Part shown: piece by piece, positions 23,449-35,138 of the stretch
Position numbering within the stretch: position 1 is the stretch's first letter
How the letters are laid out: each line of letters starts with the position of its first letter
Source: Nymphaea colorata
Lineage: Eukaryota; Streptophyta; Magnoliopsida; Nymphaeales; Nymphaeaceae
Length of the DNA stretch: 64,000 bases
Assembly (NCBI RefSeq): GCF_008831285.2
Contig: NC_045140.1
Coordinates: 18,288,370 to 18,352,369 of the forward strand
Reading direction: 5' to 3'
Notes under the pieces: generated by a model
Told to the model about the DNA's origin: nothing
Database searches by the model: none
The model's input: the letters and a program-made list of their open reading frames with translations, nothing else
Position numbers and translations under genes: made by a program

Positions 23449-23721
23449 TGTGAAGGCATCGTGAGAAGAGAGAAAAAGAAACGAGGAAGAAGAATGGGCC
23501 AAAAAAGAGATATCTCATTTCACATATGATGAGGTATTTATACAACTTTACAGGCATATACAGATCCCACAAATTTTGGGATTGAGAAATCACAATCTTA
23601 TGATAGAGGGAAAGAATATAATTTCTTTCCTGAAATTTCTCTTTCTGATTCTTCTCTTTGATGTATAGGAAAGATTTTTCCTGATTCCTGAAAATCAGCA
23701 AACTGATTTTCCTCTCCAATA
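23449..23721 (-). repeat. Copia 5' LTR (right copy)
   Basis: 273 bp, 99.3% identical to 17950-18222. It contains the element's promoter by position. The primer-binding site abuts it at 23448 and the target duplication at 23722. Confidence 0.95.
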
Positions 23722-23726
23722 AAAAG
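23722..23726. repeat. Target-site duplication, right copy (AAAAG)
   Basis: Exact match to 17945-17949. Confidence 0.9.
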
Positions 23727-24726
23727 GACCAAAGCATCCACGCAATCCACTAGTAGAAGATTCATGATCAAGGTCAATAATGCAGTATTGCATTTCCACT
23801 AACATTTTCGTACGATGAAATCACTTTTAACAGCATTAATTAGGACATTAGATAGTGGAATCGACGGAAGCTTGCAGCCTTTCAAAAGAGAAAGCCATTT
23901 GTGTCATTTCAAATGCCACCATTTGTATAAAGAGATGAATAAAGTGAAGCTTGTCCTTTAGTTCAAGTGATCAAGGAAGAAGTGGGTGTTAATCAGGGAG
24001 GACTACAGTAAAAAAGAAAGAAAATTATTCCCTGAAGATTCTCCCAGAGAGTGGGACGTACATAACGCGCAAGCAGCAGCTTTGCTCAAGACGATAATCA
24101 GGGATTGTTGATACAAGTGAGATAAAGTGGTACAACAAAGGAAGTTGCATGGTTCCTCTTTTCCTCTCTAAAAATCATATACAGCATGAACTTTTATCTA
24201 AAATATTAATCCCGCTTGTGGAACCTGACTGATGGTGCACTAAACTGTACGTACATTGGAGACTGCATGTCGATAGAATGTGGTCATCTTGGCGTGCACA
24301 AGGAATGCGGTGCTTTGACAGTGTGGGGCTACGTTGTTGGACCATTCAATGTGCTTCATAATTTTTTCTTGAAAAAAACCCATTTGCCGGCCTACCCATT
24401 TTTTCTATGTTCAGAAAGAGGCTTGCGTTTCTGAATTTCTTGGGTTGGGCCTATGTTCTGAAACAGCCAAACAGAAGCCTGGTCTATTTATCATTACCTG
24501 GGCTATTATTAATGCTAAACACTTAGTTAAGTTGTCGTCTTCTCTTTCTTTTCTTGCAAAGTACAAAAGGTATTCTAAACTATCAAGGAGGAATTTGGCT
24601 TAGGATAAATAGTAAAAAAAATCATGCTTCTCAAGATGATATTAGGTTGATATGAAGTGTTTAATTGGCAGTTTATAAAACATGAGCCAATCTTGAGAAA
24701 TTCCAACGTCCTCTCTCCCCTCTCAA

Positions 24727-24748
24727 TACACACACACACACACACACA
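24727..24748. repeat. (CA)n microsatellite
   Basis: A CA run of about 22 bp in otherwise mixed sequence. Confidence 0.9.
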
Positions 24749-25508
24749 GATCAGAGCAACAAGTGCAGAAGGAACTATCATGCACTTCCATAAAATATGT
24801 TTGGCATCTGGGGGTTAGGCAGACCGCTATATCTTTACAATCAGATTACCTTACAAAAAAATCAGAAAGGAATCTGGCTGCCAAGAAAGGAACCCACCAA
24901 ATTCTATTAGTGATGAGTTATTTGTGTGCCGATTTGCTAGCTAGCGATGCAAAAAGTGGTTAGCATATTGACAGAGAAAGGAGATACGGAATCAACGATG
25001 GTATATTTGGTCCAAGATCACACCTGAATTAAAAAGAAGAACGTAACGTGGTGCTTTCATGCGGCTGTCACTGATGAGTTAAGAAGAAAAAGATGAACAC
25101 GTCCAAAATATCTTTGAAACAAGCAAGGCAACACAGAAATATGGGGTTTTCCTCTTACACCACGATCCGATCATAAAATTACTCCACTTCCTTTATGAAT
25201 GAGGAATTAATTTTCAGTTTCTCCCTTCTTATTTGATATACAACTTTCATCTCCAACAAGATCTGAACTACCAATTTCTTGGCGAACAATTCTTCGGACT
25301 TATTCCCCGAAAAATTACTTTCCTTAACAATATTCACTATTTAAAAAATAGGAAATATGGGAACACTAAGAAAATTAATGAAACAATGGCTGTTGTGCTA
25401 TTCTTACAAAAGGATGAAAACCGATTCAAAAGTTTGAAATTAGTGTACATTTATTCAGGTATGCTTTGTTGGCGATGTTTTTTAAAAATTAGAACGACTA
25501 TTCGAATG

Positions 25509-25585
25509 ACAAACAACCCAATTTCGCAAAATCTCTTAAATTGGTCGACAAACAACCCAATTTCGCAAAATCTCTTAAATTGGTC
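25509..25585. repeat. 39-bp tandem duplication
   Basis: Two adjacent copies (ACAAACAACCCAATTTCGCA ... TTAAATTGGTC) with a 39-bp period and essentially no divergence. Confidence 0.9.
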
Positions 25586-28564
25586 TTCCATCGGTTCCTC
25601 GCACTATTTTTGCGGCATATGTAGCTCTTATACATTGTGAGCTCATCTTATAAAAGAAATGAGGTACCTAATGTGTTACCGGACTGTTGTCGGGCAGGTT
25701 TCTTCATTTTCTTCGAGACGCATTTATTTTCTCTTAGCCCAAGTTGGGGGGTGTGCATGAGATTTTTAGGGAAAATTAGCATTACCCTTGTTTCTTAACA
25801 CCGTGTACCAGTCATTCAAATGAAGATACAAAAGCACAATGAGCTACTTTTATAAGTCATAATCTGGTTACAACTTCGGGAAAATGTCTGTGGAAAGCTG
25901 CAGACAGTGAATTCCTTTGACATAACGAAAGCATTAGGGGGCCTTTGCTAAGTTATACATAAAACGAATCCGTCCCCAGTCAAAGAAATATATTTTGGAG
26001 AATTCTTCAGCTTCCACTAACTGACAGTGAATTGATATATTATTCGCTCCTCCCTTATCGTGATCGAGAAATTGACATGATAGTTGCACTCTTAACTCTT
26101 AAATTAAAGCTGTTGATTTGATGCATTAGCAGCCTACTACAGTCAGCTACTGGCAAAAATAAAGCTGATTTGGATATGCAAGAGTCGGTGGTGGATTTGC
26201 CTTGAGATAAGAATGAGACAGATGAAGTTAGAACGCTACAAATTTGTCAAAAATTGATCCCCAAACGAACTTTAGTAGTTATTATGGATTGTGGGGCAAC
26301 AAGAATTCGTGTTTACTAGCCCAACAATCAACTGCCCACAATGTAAAAATAATTTTGTTACCAAGAATCATGTTGTTACTGTCAAAGAAACATGTTTTAG
26401 TATGTGATCCCAAGCAATGAACATGTTGAGTGTGCAACTTCTCACCCGTGATCTGCAGCTAAAATGGAGGCGTAATATGGCGCCATGATCACAGATTCCT
26501 GCTAATCTCCAGGACCGGAACCAAGCGCAGATTATGCGAGCTGCCAATTCACAGAGCGCTGATGCACGTACTTTTGGTGGATTCTGTATCCGTATTGAGA
26601 ATGATGAAACCAACTGAAGATGAGATTTCAGATCATTCCTGAAATGGATTTCGATCGTATATGTTCCCCTGTACAATATATATAATCTCCAATTTTCATT
26701 ATTTGGTACCATAAAGTGCCAAACATCTTGGAAAACAGTGGCTTTATGCTAAAATGTGGCACATGCCTTTTCAAACAAAAGCCTAAGCTACCACAAGAAA
26801 TTCATTTCATGCATCAACCTGCTAAATATTGTGACTGTGCCATGATGGTTTGTACAGTTACTGTACCACAATTGTACTTTGATCCTAACAGTTCCACGCA
26901 CCAGTTTCAGAATGGTTACAGTCATCTCTGTGCCAAAATGTCAACTAAAAATAGCTATGCACTCTCGACAAATGGACACAACTCATAAGAATGAGGTGTA
27001 TTAGGCAATACAGAAAACCAGAAGTTCCAAGTAAGAAAACAACAAAAACTTCAGTCATAACTTAAGTTCAAGAAAAACCAGTGAACCAAGTCAGCTTATC
27101 TCCAAGAGATTTACCTCACCAAGTTTTCACGCAGTCTGCTGTTACACTAAGTTGCAGATGGTGAGAATGTTATCTTGGATCCTCCTTTATGTATTGACAG
27201 AAAAAGAATGGCTTCTTCTGCAACAGAAAAAAAAAATCCAGTCTCAAATCAGCAAAAAGTGAAACTTTACACGTGTATTGGAGGAAGAGATTGCGTACCT
27301 GCAACTTATATGTGAATGTCGTCATAGTGCCAAACTCATACCACTACTTACAAATGCTATTGCTCGAGCCAAGTGTGCGTCGTACTAGCAAGCACTTGCT
27401 GTGCAGGGGGAGATAATGGCAAAAGCACATAGACTAATCTAAGTGAACTCCACGTACTATCACTGCCACTATTTGAAGAAGGTGGTGTCTGACCCGAAAA
27501 CTCAGGCAGTTGGAGAAGGTTTTGTGTAACGTAGTTGCTTCTCAGTTCCGATGATGTTTATGGGATGAAGAATTTGCTATAGAAAAGCATATTAGTGGAT
27601 CTATCAGAGTTTAATATCCAGCTTCATCATGATGAAGAGCATTAACTATTTAATCTGAATAGGCAGTGAAATGAGGTACACATCACCATCATGCCAACCT
27701 ATCTGTCCTTTCTTTGGTCAGAAAAATCATGAAATTCAGTAGGCTGTCTGGGTATTCTTTCTCAGAGCATACCATAGTATTTCTCGCAGGTGTCGACATC
27801 TATCGCCATGATAAATGAATGTTTACAGCACTCTATGCATGCGTCTGTAATAGCTTAGGCATCCTAGCACCGAAGTTCAGCATTTTAAATTATTATTACC
27901 CATTTCAAGGCTGTGAGATTGGCTACTGACTCAAAAAGCTGGGAAATTAAAATTCTATCGGGAACTGGAAGGGTTTTCATTCTCTATGTTACTTGGTTCA
28001 AAGAAAAAAAATTCTAGATTGACTAAAGCGAGTTGGTAGTAAAAAGGAAAAATATTTTATGACCTGAGAACTTGTTCCAGAAAAACATCTCCTGTGGATG
28101 ATCTTGTTCTGCTATTAGCTGAGGACCCCGGAACCGAAAGCTTTTTTAAACGCAACACTTTGCTCGTCGTATCTTGTCCTCACATCAACTGCTTACGGAG
28201 ATACCACTACGCGCCATTGAACTCATTCTACTTTTGGATCTCCACCCGATTCTTTTGCAAGCCCACTTCGAGCTATTGAATGCAAAAAAGGCCCCACATT
28301 ATTGTTCGCATGTAAAAGTGTCGAGGGTATTTGAGGTTCATCTATTGTGACAAAGGAACGGCCCTTCGCTTGCTCTGCCGCAACAAACTAAAGGTGAAGT
28401 TTTCTCTGAATCCTCAAGCAATGCATCTATTTCGGGAAATTGGTTGAGTTTTGGACCCAAGGGACATTGAAGAAGGGCCTCATGTTCAAAGTGTGAGCTA
28501 GCAACAACCTCCTTGCAGTTTCAACCACTCGGTTGTCTCCGTCGTCGTCATAGTTTGGTTTCTC

Positions 28565-30891
28565 ATGGCTATAACAAGGAGATCATGGCTGAACAAGTCC
28601 TGCATTCTGATCATTGGTGAATACTGATATAACTTTTATTTATTTAATAACTGACATTGTTGCATGCATGTCTCTTGCGTTTCTATTGCTCAAATCATCC
28701 TATAAATGCAGTTGTTGCCAGCGTTGAGAGGTTTGCATACAAGGGTGTGGCTGCCAATTTAGTGAGCTATCTTACTGATGTCTTGCACGAGAGCACCTCT
28801 GTAGCAGCAAAGAACATCAACACCTGGTATGGAGTTACCTCAATGCTTCCTCTTGTTGGTGCCCTACTTGCGGACTCTTATGGCGATCGGTACTCAACGA
28901 TTCTGGCATCTTCTTTGCTTTATATATTGGTAAGTATATATATTCCCTTTCTATGTTAACCCCACGTTCTTTCTTTGTAGTCCACGTCTGCTTGCAGAAA
29001 TACTTCACATCACTTAGACATGGCATCTGTTGTTCATGAGTATCTGAAATCTTCACCATTTTGTCATGAGAATTCCAGGTGCAGTAAATGCCCAGGAAAA
29101 ACATGGACACTATTACAAGAACTTCCGTTGCAAATGTCAAAATGTTTTCGTGGTAGCTTAGAGCCAATTTTTGGTTTTTTTTCTTCACTTCAGCCATTGA
29201 AATATTAAGAAACTGATACTAACAAGAATTGTGACTATGCTTAAAATACATTAACACTTGCCTCTAGTTCATGAAGTTATGTTTATGTAATTATGTGGTC
29301 AAGAACACAAAATGACTTGAACCCCAAGGATTTCTTTTCTTCGTCACTTCTAGGGCCTTGCTTCGTTGTCTTCGTGGGCGCTTCTGTGGACTTGGTTTCC
29401 GAAGAGGAAAAGGTCATCTTCCCCTCTGTTTTTGTCTCTGTACTTGACATCTATAGGCCAAGGAGGTTATAATCCATGTCTCCAAGCCTTTGGCGCGGAC
29501 CAATTGGAAGAAGAGGAAGATGTGCTGCCTCGAGACAGTACTGAGGAGAACACTAGCACAAGGAGCTTGTTTTTCCAACAGTGGTATTTCGGCATCTGCA
29601 GTGGGAGTCTCCTAGGGGTTATCATACTGTCGTATGTACAAGACACTTTCGGCTGGGGCATCGGATTCGCCATCCCTGCTGCTGCAATGATGTTGTCAGC
29701 CTTGTGTTTCTCGTGTGGGTCGCCCTGCTACAAGAGAAAACAGAGCAAAACTGAGAAGCCTACTGGCAGCATGATCGACACCATTAGAGCAATTGGAAGG
29801 AAAATGATGGGCAGAAGTCTCCCTTTAACTGCAAATGACGAGCATTTGGCCGAGCTAGAGTAATCTCCCTCTCTCTCTCATGTGTGTGTGTGTGTGCGCG
29901 CCTTTCAAACTTCAAAAAACCAGAGATCCATGCCAGAAATTGTGTTTCTGTGTTTCTTTCCATTTTTTCAGAAAACCAGTGATCCTCCCTAGATGGTACT
30001 CTTTGAAAAGGGCATTTTTCAGCAGACATGACTGGCAATTTGTCGGTGGTCGTTTGCAGGCTACAAGAGAAGGCTCCCATGGTCGACAATGGCCGCATTG
30101 GCGTTCTGCAGACAAACACTTGTAAAGGTATAATCTCAGGGGAAGATGCAAGGATTGTTCTCAGATTACTCCCCATTTGGGCAACATGCCTGATGTTCGC
30201 AGTCGTATTTCAACAACCCACCACTTTCTTCATCAAGCAAGGCATCACGATGAAGAGGAACATAGGAAGGAGCTTCGAAATCCCCCCGGCGACTCTCCAA
30301 AGTGTGATAACGATATCTATAATCCTGCTGATGCCGCTATACGATCCACTCCTCATTCCCTTAATCAAGAGAATCACAGGCAGTGAGCAAGGGATAAATA
30401 CATTACAAAGAATATGCATTGGAATGTTTCTATCAATCATGGCGATGGTGATAGCAGCAATATTAGAGAACAAACGGCTTCAAATGCAGACGTTCGACAA
30501 TGGAACAAGAGTCGACATCGTCCATATGAGTATATTCTGGTTGGTACCACAGTACATTTTATTGGGCATCTCAGACGTGTTCACCGTGGTGGGTATGCAG
30601 GAATTCTTCTACTCGCAGGTGCCGAGTAGAATGAGAACAATAGGAATAGCTCTATACACAAGCGTGTTTGGATTTGGGAGCTTCCTAAGTGCCATATTGA
30701 TATCTATGATAGAACTGGGGACAAGGATGAGGGGACAGAGAAATTGGTTTTCAGATGATCTGAGTGAAGCAAGGCTAGATCTTTATTTTTGGCTTCTTTC
30801 TCTTCTAAGTACTTTGAGTATGGTGTTATTTATAAGTATGTCAAAGTATTACAGTCACAAGTATGCTTTGGCCAACAACAATTGTAAATGA
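28565..30891 (+). CDS. NRT1/PTR family (NPF) transporter, 4 exons, 535 aa
   Basis: Exons 28565-28616, 28712-28929, 29354-29859 and 30060-30891. All introns are GT-AG, phases agree, and the sum is 1,608 nt including TGA. It belongs to the plant proton-coupled oligopeptide/nitrate transporter family, with about 12 membrane helices. Recognisable blocks are [20 protein letters not shown] (TM1-2), [71 protein letters not shown], and [25 protein letters not shown] near the C-terminus. These suit an NPF5-like clade (inference). The start is the first ATG in frame after a TAG at 28499, giving a short N-terminus [13 protein letters not shown]. The TM1 ExxER motif reads A-S-V-E-R, so its first Glu is missing. 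The substrate cannot be read from the sequence. Confidence 0.9.
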
Positions 30892-33134
30892 ATTGTATGT
30901 TTTTGTGTATCCATTTAGAACCCTTTCATGAATTAGTAATTTGCTTATTGATTCACTTTGCATACAGTAATTGAAGCATGTTACTCTTTAAGCTTAGTTT
31001 GCGTAGCAAAGTGCTTTACTCTTTTACTGGGGCCGGGCATCAATCTTACCTCTCATGTTAGTGACCAATGAAACTTCCCCTTAAATAAATATTGTTCAGT
31101 GGGTATTCTTTTGGATTTAATTTTCGTGTAGGATGTGCTCAATGACACAAAGAATGAAAAGTGTCACGTTAATCTTCAATCAGATGTGGTATTGGAAGAT
31201 CCACTTTCTTACCGTCCAACAGTATTTTAACTATTTATGACAAAGTACAGTTTCAAAATCATCCAGCGTAAACTTTGTCTGTTCTTCCCTAGTGTCCGTG
31301 CAAGCAAAACTTTTGCTGATACCAATCAATAATTCGTGAACGTTCAGTTTAAGAATGCCTTAAAAAGCTCAAGGCGCACTCAAATTTTTAATACATGGAT
31401 ATGGTAGATAAGTCATATTAAATGTGACATAAACGCGAGATTTTCTTTTCTTAAAGTAGGAACGTCACATCGGATATATGCTTAGCTGCATCAGTTTTAT
31501 TTTTCCAGATATTTATATATTTGGATTTGAATACGAACTAAAAATAAGTCATATTATCCAAATCCGACATTCAATTTACAATTCGGTTCTGATCTGATCT
31601 GATCTGAATCTGATTTTTACATTTATATTTGAATCCAAATCCGAATTTTGAACTGAATCCAACACTTTTGCCTCTTGTTACGTTTAGAAAGATTTATGTG
31701 AGTCAAAGGTGTGGTCATGTCTCAAGGGTTACTAGATATGAGTATTTCTAAAGGTTTGTCTCCACCAACCAATTTTTCTTGCAGATCTCTGCCAAAAGTC
31801 ACCAGTTCAAAATCAAGTGATTCAATGACTAGCACAGTTTGTTCGTTGTGATCTATATAATTTTTTCAACAAAAACAACTCAATAGCACATTATTTTCTA
31901 TAGACTGAGAAATGAAAGAAAGATGTTGTAAGATCAACAACTCAGATGGTATAAAAAGTTTGATGATTCAAGAAATCAAGCTGGTCTTGTCTAAAAAAGT
32001 TTGTAATCTGAAACATGGCTTCTAACAGAAAACTACAAGAAATATATCTACGCAATTATATCGGATGAGTTCACAAAGTAATTTACAAACAAATGCTTCG
32101 TGAACGCCACGTAAACACTCCTTTAGATGCCATGCATTTGCATCTCATTGGTGCAGAGCATGTGGGACGGTGGTGACTTTTCTTAATTTTTTGTTTTCTT
32201 AAATAAAATCGAATCGATGGTTAAAATAATAAAGCACCATTATGTTTTAATATTTTTCAATATGAAGAGATTATTTGTGAGTTTCTTGAAAAAGACAAGG
32301 CTTATTTATGATAAGCGTATTTATTTTCGGCACAAAGGTCAAATGCTTCCGTGTAAATTTTCATTAATTTAAATAAATCCCAAAAGTGTGAAGATGGAGC
32401 GGAGCCTTTCCCACGGTTTAACATGAGGGGCATTTATGTCATTTTATAGACAAATATTTTTGCCACTACCATTTCCAGCCCCCAATATATAAATTCGGGA
32501 ACTGTGGCAAACCGGCCTCACCCATTTCCATTAAATTTCGCGTTTAGCCAACATTTGCGTGCTTGAGCGCTTTAAAAAACACATATCCAAATCGTGGCCC
32601 TCCAATTTTGACTGCAACCGGATAATATCCACGCCAGCGCCGTTCCGTCCCCAGCAAGACACTACTTGAATTTATATAAAAAAAAAGTGAACTCCAATAA
32701 AAAAAATATTTAATTGGGAGTGTATCTTATTGTCATACGTATAGAAAAGATATGCGAATTTTCTTGTTTCATGAGCTTATCTTTTAGAATAACCATTCTT
32801 AATCCACCTAGTTATTTGCATCAATTGATTGAGGATGATGTGATTAGTTAATGCGGTTCTAAATTGCTCCTATCTACAAAAAAAAAAAAAATTCAAAAAT
32901 AAAAAGCAGCAGATCACCATCACCAAGCCATGGTTTTAGATATCAATTTTCTCTAACTAAAACAATTTCTTTCCTATATATCAAATTAAGTACTTAGTAA
33001 CCGGAGAGATTACAAAGAATCTGTGAGAGTACAATATGTCCAACAAACGAATGGGGGGAGATGAGCAAAATCTGGCAAACAAATGAAAGAAGAATCGACT
33101 AAAAACATGAGATATTTGGGGAGAGAGGTGCTAG
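30892..33134. other. Spacer without recognised gene
   Basis: 3' flank of the NPF gene, then AT-rich DNA. 31500-31665 carries a dispersed A/T-rich repeat with TTTGAATCCAAATCCGAA wording that recurs at 34.1, 36.4, 45.0 and 54.9 kb. A (GATCT)-type short tandem (CTGATCTGATCTGATCTGAA) lies at about 31590. No coding region is supported. Confidence 0.45.
31500..31665. repeat. Dispersed A/T-rich repeat (copy 1)
   Basis: Contains TTTGGATTTGAATACGAAC and TTTGAATCCAAATCCGAATT, wording shared with 45010-45240 and 54840-55260. The element type is unknown; such sequence is common as eroded transposon DNA. Confidence 0.45.
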
Positions 33135-33371
33135 CTAGTGCTTCTGGGTCGTTTTGGCGTAGAGGTTTTTCATCCACTTGAGTCCAGAAGCAGTCCCTTC
33201 CTTCACCTTCTTCATCCCATCCGCAGTCCCTTCCTTCACCTTCTTCATCCCATCTCCCACCATCTTGGCATACTTGCCTTTCCCCTGTGCAGCGGCCGTG
33301 GATGTTGGCTGATCACCGCTGGTGTCCCACTGATCTGCCCATGTCATCCCAAACGAGTTCCTGCGCTCCAT
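33135..33371 (-). CDS. Small plant-specific protein of unknown function (78 aa)
   Basis: A single-exon 78-residue frame starting MERRNSFGMTWADQWDTSG and ending in LYAKTTQKH. I recognise the overall form (N-terminal SFGxxWADQWD, Lys-rich repeat, C-terminal KTTQKH) as a conserved small plant protein family without a known role. The middle contains a tandem internal repeat: GMKKVKEGTADGMKKVKEGT, then a third, looser copy GLKWMKNLY. The protein is basic and hydrophilic, with no signal peptide or membrane segment. A TATA-like box lies at 33512-33521, about 140 bp upstream of the ATG on the minus strand. A short coding ORF alone would be weak evidence; the family resemblance and promoter raise confidence. 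Confidence 0.75.
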   Translation of the reverse strand: MERRNSFGMTWADQWDTSGDQPTSTAAAQGKGKYAKMVGDGMKKVKEGTADGMKKVKEGTASGLKWMKNLYAKTTQKH

Positions 33372-33511
33372 CGCCTCCCGCTAATTCTTCCACCCCAACC
33401 AAGAAAGGCTCCTCAACAATAAGTATGAATGTATGATCACAGAGATAAAAGAGAGAGAGGGCGGATGTAGTAGAGACCAGAATTCAGATGAAGTCTGGGA
33501 AAGGGAGTTGG

Positions 33512-33521
33512 TATATAAATA
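33512..33521 (-). promoter_or_regulatory. TATA-like box of the small-protein gene
   Basis: The minus strand reads TATTTATATA about 140 bp upstream of the ATG at 33371, which would give a 5' UTR of about 110 nt. Confidence 0.5.
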
Positions 33522-33784
33522 GCTAGTCCCATGCATCGCATCCTCCAGAAGGTTCGTCACAGGCGACTTGAGCTTCAAAAACAGGAGACGGTGGTGACTG
33601 GGAGTCGATTGGTCAGACACGCTTCCAGTTGGCGGCGATACCAGGTTCAGGTTCCTTCCTTGCGTGGGCTTCCGTTTCTTCGTAAATGATCTAATAAACT
33701 ATTCCAGAAGCGATGACTTGGGCAGCCATTTCCCATCTCTTTTCCCCCTCTAATTGTCACGGAACACGCAACTTTAGTCTTGGC

Positions 33785-33965
33785 AAGTTGGGTTCCAGGG
33801 TTAAGACCTATCTTAGATTTTAAAAGCTTTAAAAATTTTATATGTAAATTTAAAAAATTTTAATGTAATATATATAAAATATTTGGAAATTTTTATTTCG
33901 GTGTTTGTTAAAATTTTGAAACTATAATTTCACCGTTCCGACAAAAAATTCACAACTCTATCGTT
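33785..33965. repeat. A/T-rich transposon relic (copy 1)
   Basis: Starts near CCAGGGTTAAGACC and runs into AATTTAAAAAATTTTAATG, then AAAATTTTGAAACTATAATT. The last word is shared with the relic at 54617-54800 (AAAATTTTGAAACTACAATT). No ORF. Confidence 0.4.
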
Positions 33966-34069
33966 GGATTTGACCGCAGATGGAGCTTCATTGTACAAGG
34001 AAAAGTAGGCCGAGTTGCTAGTGAAATGAATCTGAGTAGGGTAATTTGTTATATCTGATTTAATTATTA

Positions 34070-34715
34070 GATGTTCACATATTCCACTTCAAATTTGAAT
34101 TTAGTTATGAATAAACAACACCCTGTACCATATCTGAATTTGAAGTTTACATCCGCAATCCATATTTCATCTTCTTCATATGACTTTAATTTGTTTTCAC
34201 ACTTAATCCAAATTTCTCTTTCAAAATGAATAAATATTGGATGTAAGGTATTTATTTGAACCTAAGGAACAAAACAATTGACTCACTAACAAAAGCCAGT
34301 GGCTAGAGCTACATGTGGGCCATTGCGCAGACCAAGCTACAAAAATTATGTTAATTATATATATTGGTACCTTATCAGTTTTCGTCTTATTTATACGTGA
34401 GTGCCTTTGAAATCTAAGTGACTAATATCTTATACGCAAAAATTTCTGACTTGGCCACGCTATTGAACAAAGCTTGAAATAATTGAGCCGCGCCTGTCAG
34501 TCTACAATCCAGTTCATAAGATCAAAGACTAAACTGCAATAATATGCCGTGCCAAGGACTGAGATTAATATTGTGCCATTCAATGGTTATTCAAATTTCA
34601 ATGCGGTTAATACATCCAAGGTTCAAGTCCGGAAAAAATTGACGAATTTTTTGAAATTCCATTTGCTTCTGCCAAAATAATGACCAGGACAACATCTGAT
34701 AAGGAAATCCAAATT
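34070..34715. repeat. Segmental repeat, copy A
   Basis: Aligns in the same orientation with 36415-37280. Shared wording includes TATCTGAATTTGA, CAATCCATATTT, TCAAAATGAATA, then CTACAATCCAGTTCATAAGA and CTGATAAGGAAATCCAA. Copy B carries an extra MITE-like insert at 36488-36690. The two copies flank the broken metalloproteinase. Confidence 0.7.
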
Positions 34716-35138
34716 CAAAACAACACATGATATTGATCATCAGCAATTCTGGTGTTAGAAAAATACTCGCATCTTCTGGAGATTGAGTGTGTGTCATTTT
34801 TTTCAAATGAATGGTCCAAAATCGCTCGGCAGAAATTGATGAGAGATGGAGATTTTGAGAAAAAGATCAATGTTATCCTACTCCAGGGTTTCTAGACGAA
34901 ATCTTTTTGCGGAAGCTTCTGGATTTGATGATTTAAGTCAAAAGTGACATAAAAATTCGTTCCCTTTATTGATCAAAAAAAAAAAAAAAAAAGACGTGTA
35001 GACGTGACCTAATCTGAAAAATCACAAAAAATGTTTGCTTCTAGAGAGAAAATATTCCATCATTCTTCATTTGAAAAGCACCTTTCAATGTTATGCTGTT
35101 GACATGGGAAGACAATTTCCTAGATAAGGCTGGGATAC

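Larger units (their letters stand above)
17950..23721 (-). mobile_element. Ty1/Copia LTR retrotransposon, young, coding region interrupted
   Basis: A 5,772-bp element reads on the minus strand with two 273-bp LTRs (TATTGGAGAGG...TTCACA) that differ at two positions (0.7%). This is consistent with insertion within roughly the last few hundred thousand years at usual plant rates. A 5-bp target duplication AAAAG flanks it. It has a tRNA-iMet-type primer-binding site, a polypurine tract, a GC-rich leader of about 900 bp, and gag, protease, integrase, reverse transcriptase and RNase H in Copia order. The coding part appears interrupted about five times, so it looks non-autonomous although structurally whole. 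The short LTRs and compact size suggest an Ale/Retrofit-like lineage (inference). Confidence 0.95.
23727..28564. other. Spacer without recognised gene
   Basis: AT-rich. It contains a CA microsatellite at 24727-24748 and a 39-bp tandem duplication at 25509-25585. Open frames at 25233-25640 (+), 26368-26712 (-) and 26716-26988 (+) show no recognisable domain and are not called as genes. The last few hundred bases should hold the promoter of the NPF gene; no convincing TATA box was seen. Confidence 0.45.

Noticed and set aside
22858-23502. Long open frames on both strands in the Copia leader (214 and 149 codons)
   Set aside because: They result from GC-rich, stop-poor repeat sequence and show no domain.
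26368-26988. Divergent open frames of 114 and 90 codons
   Set aside because: No domain, no promoter pairing and no sign of splicing; length is within chance expectation.
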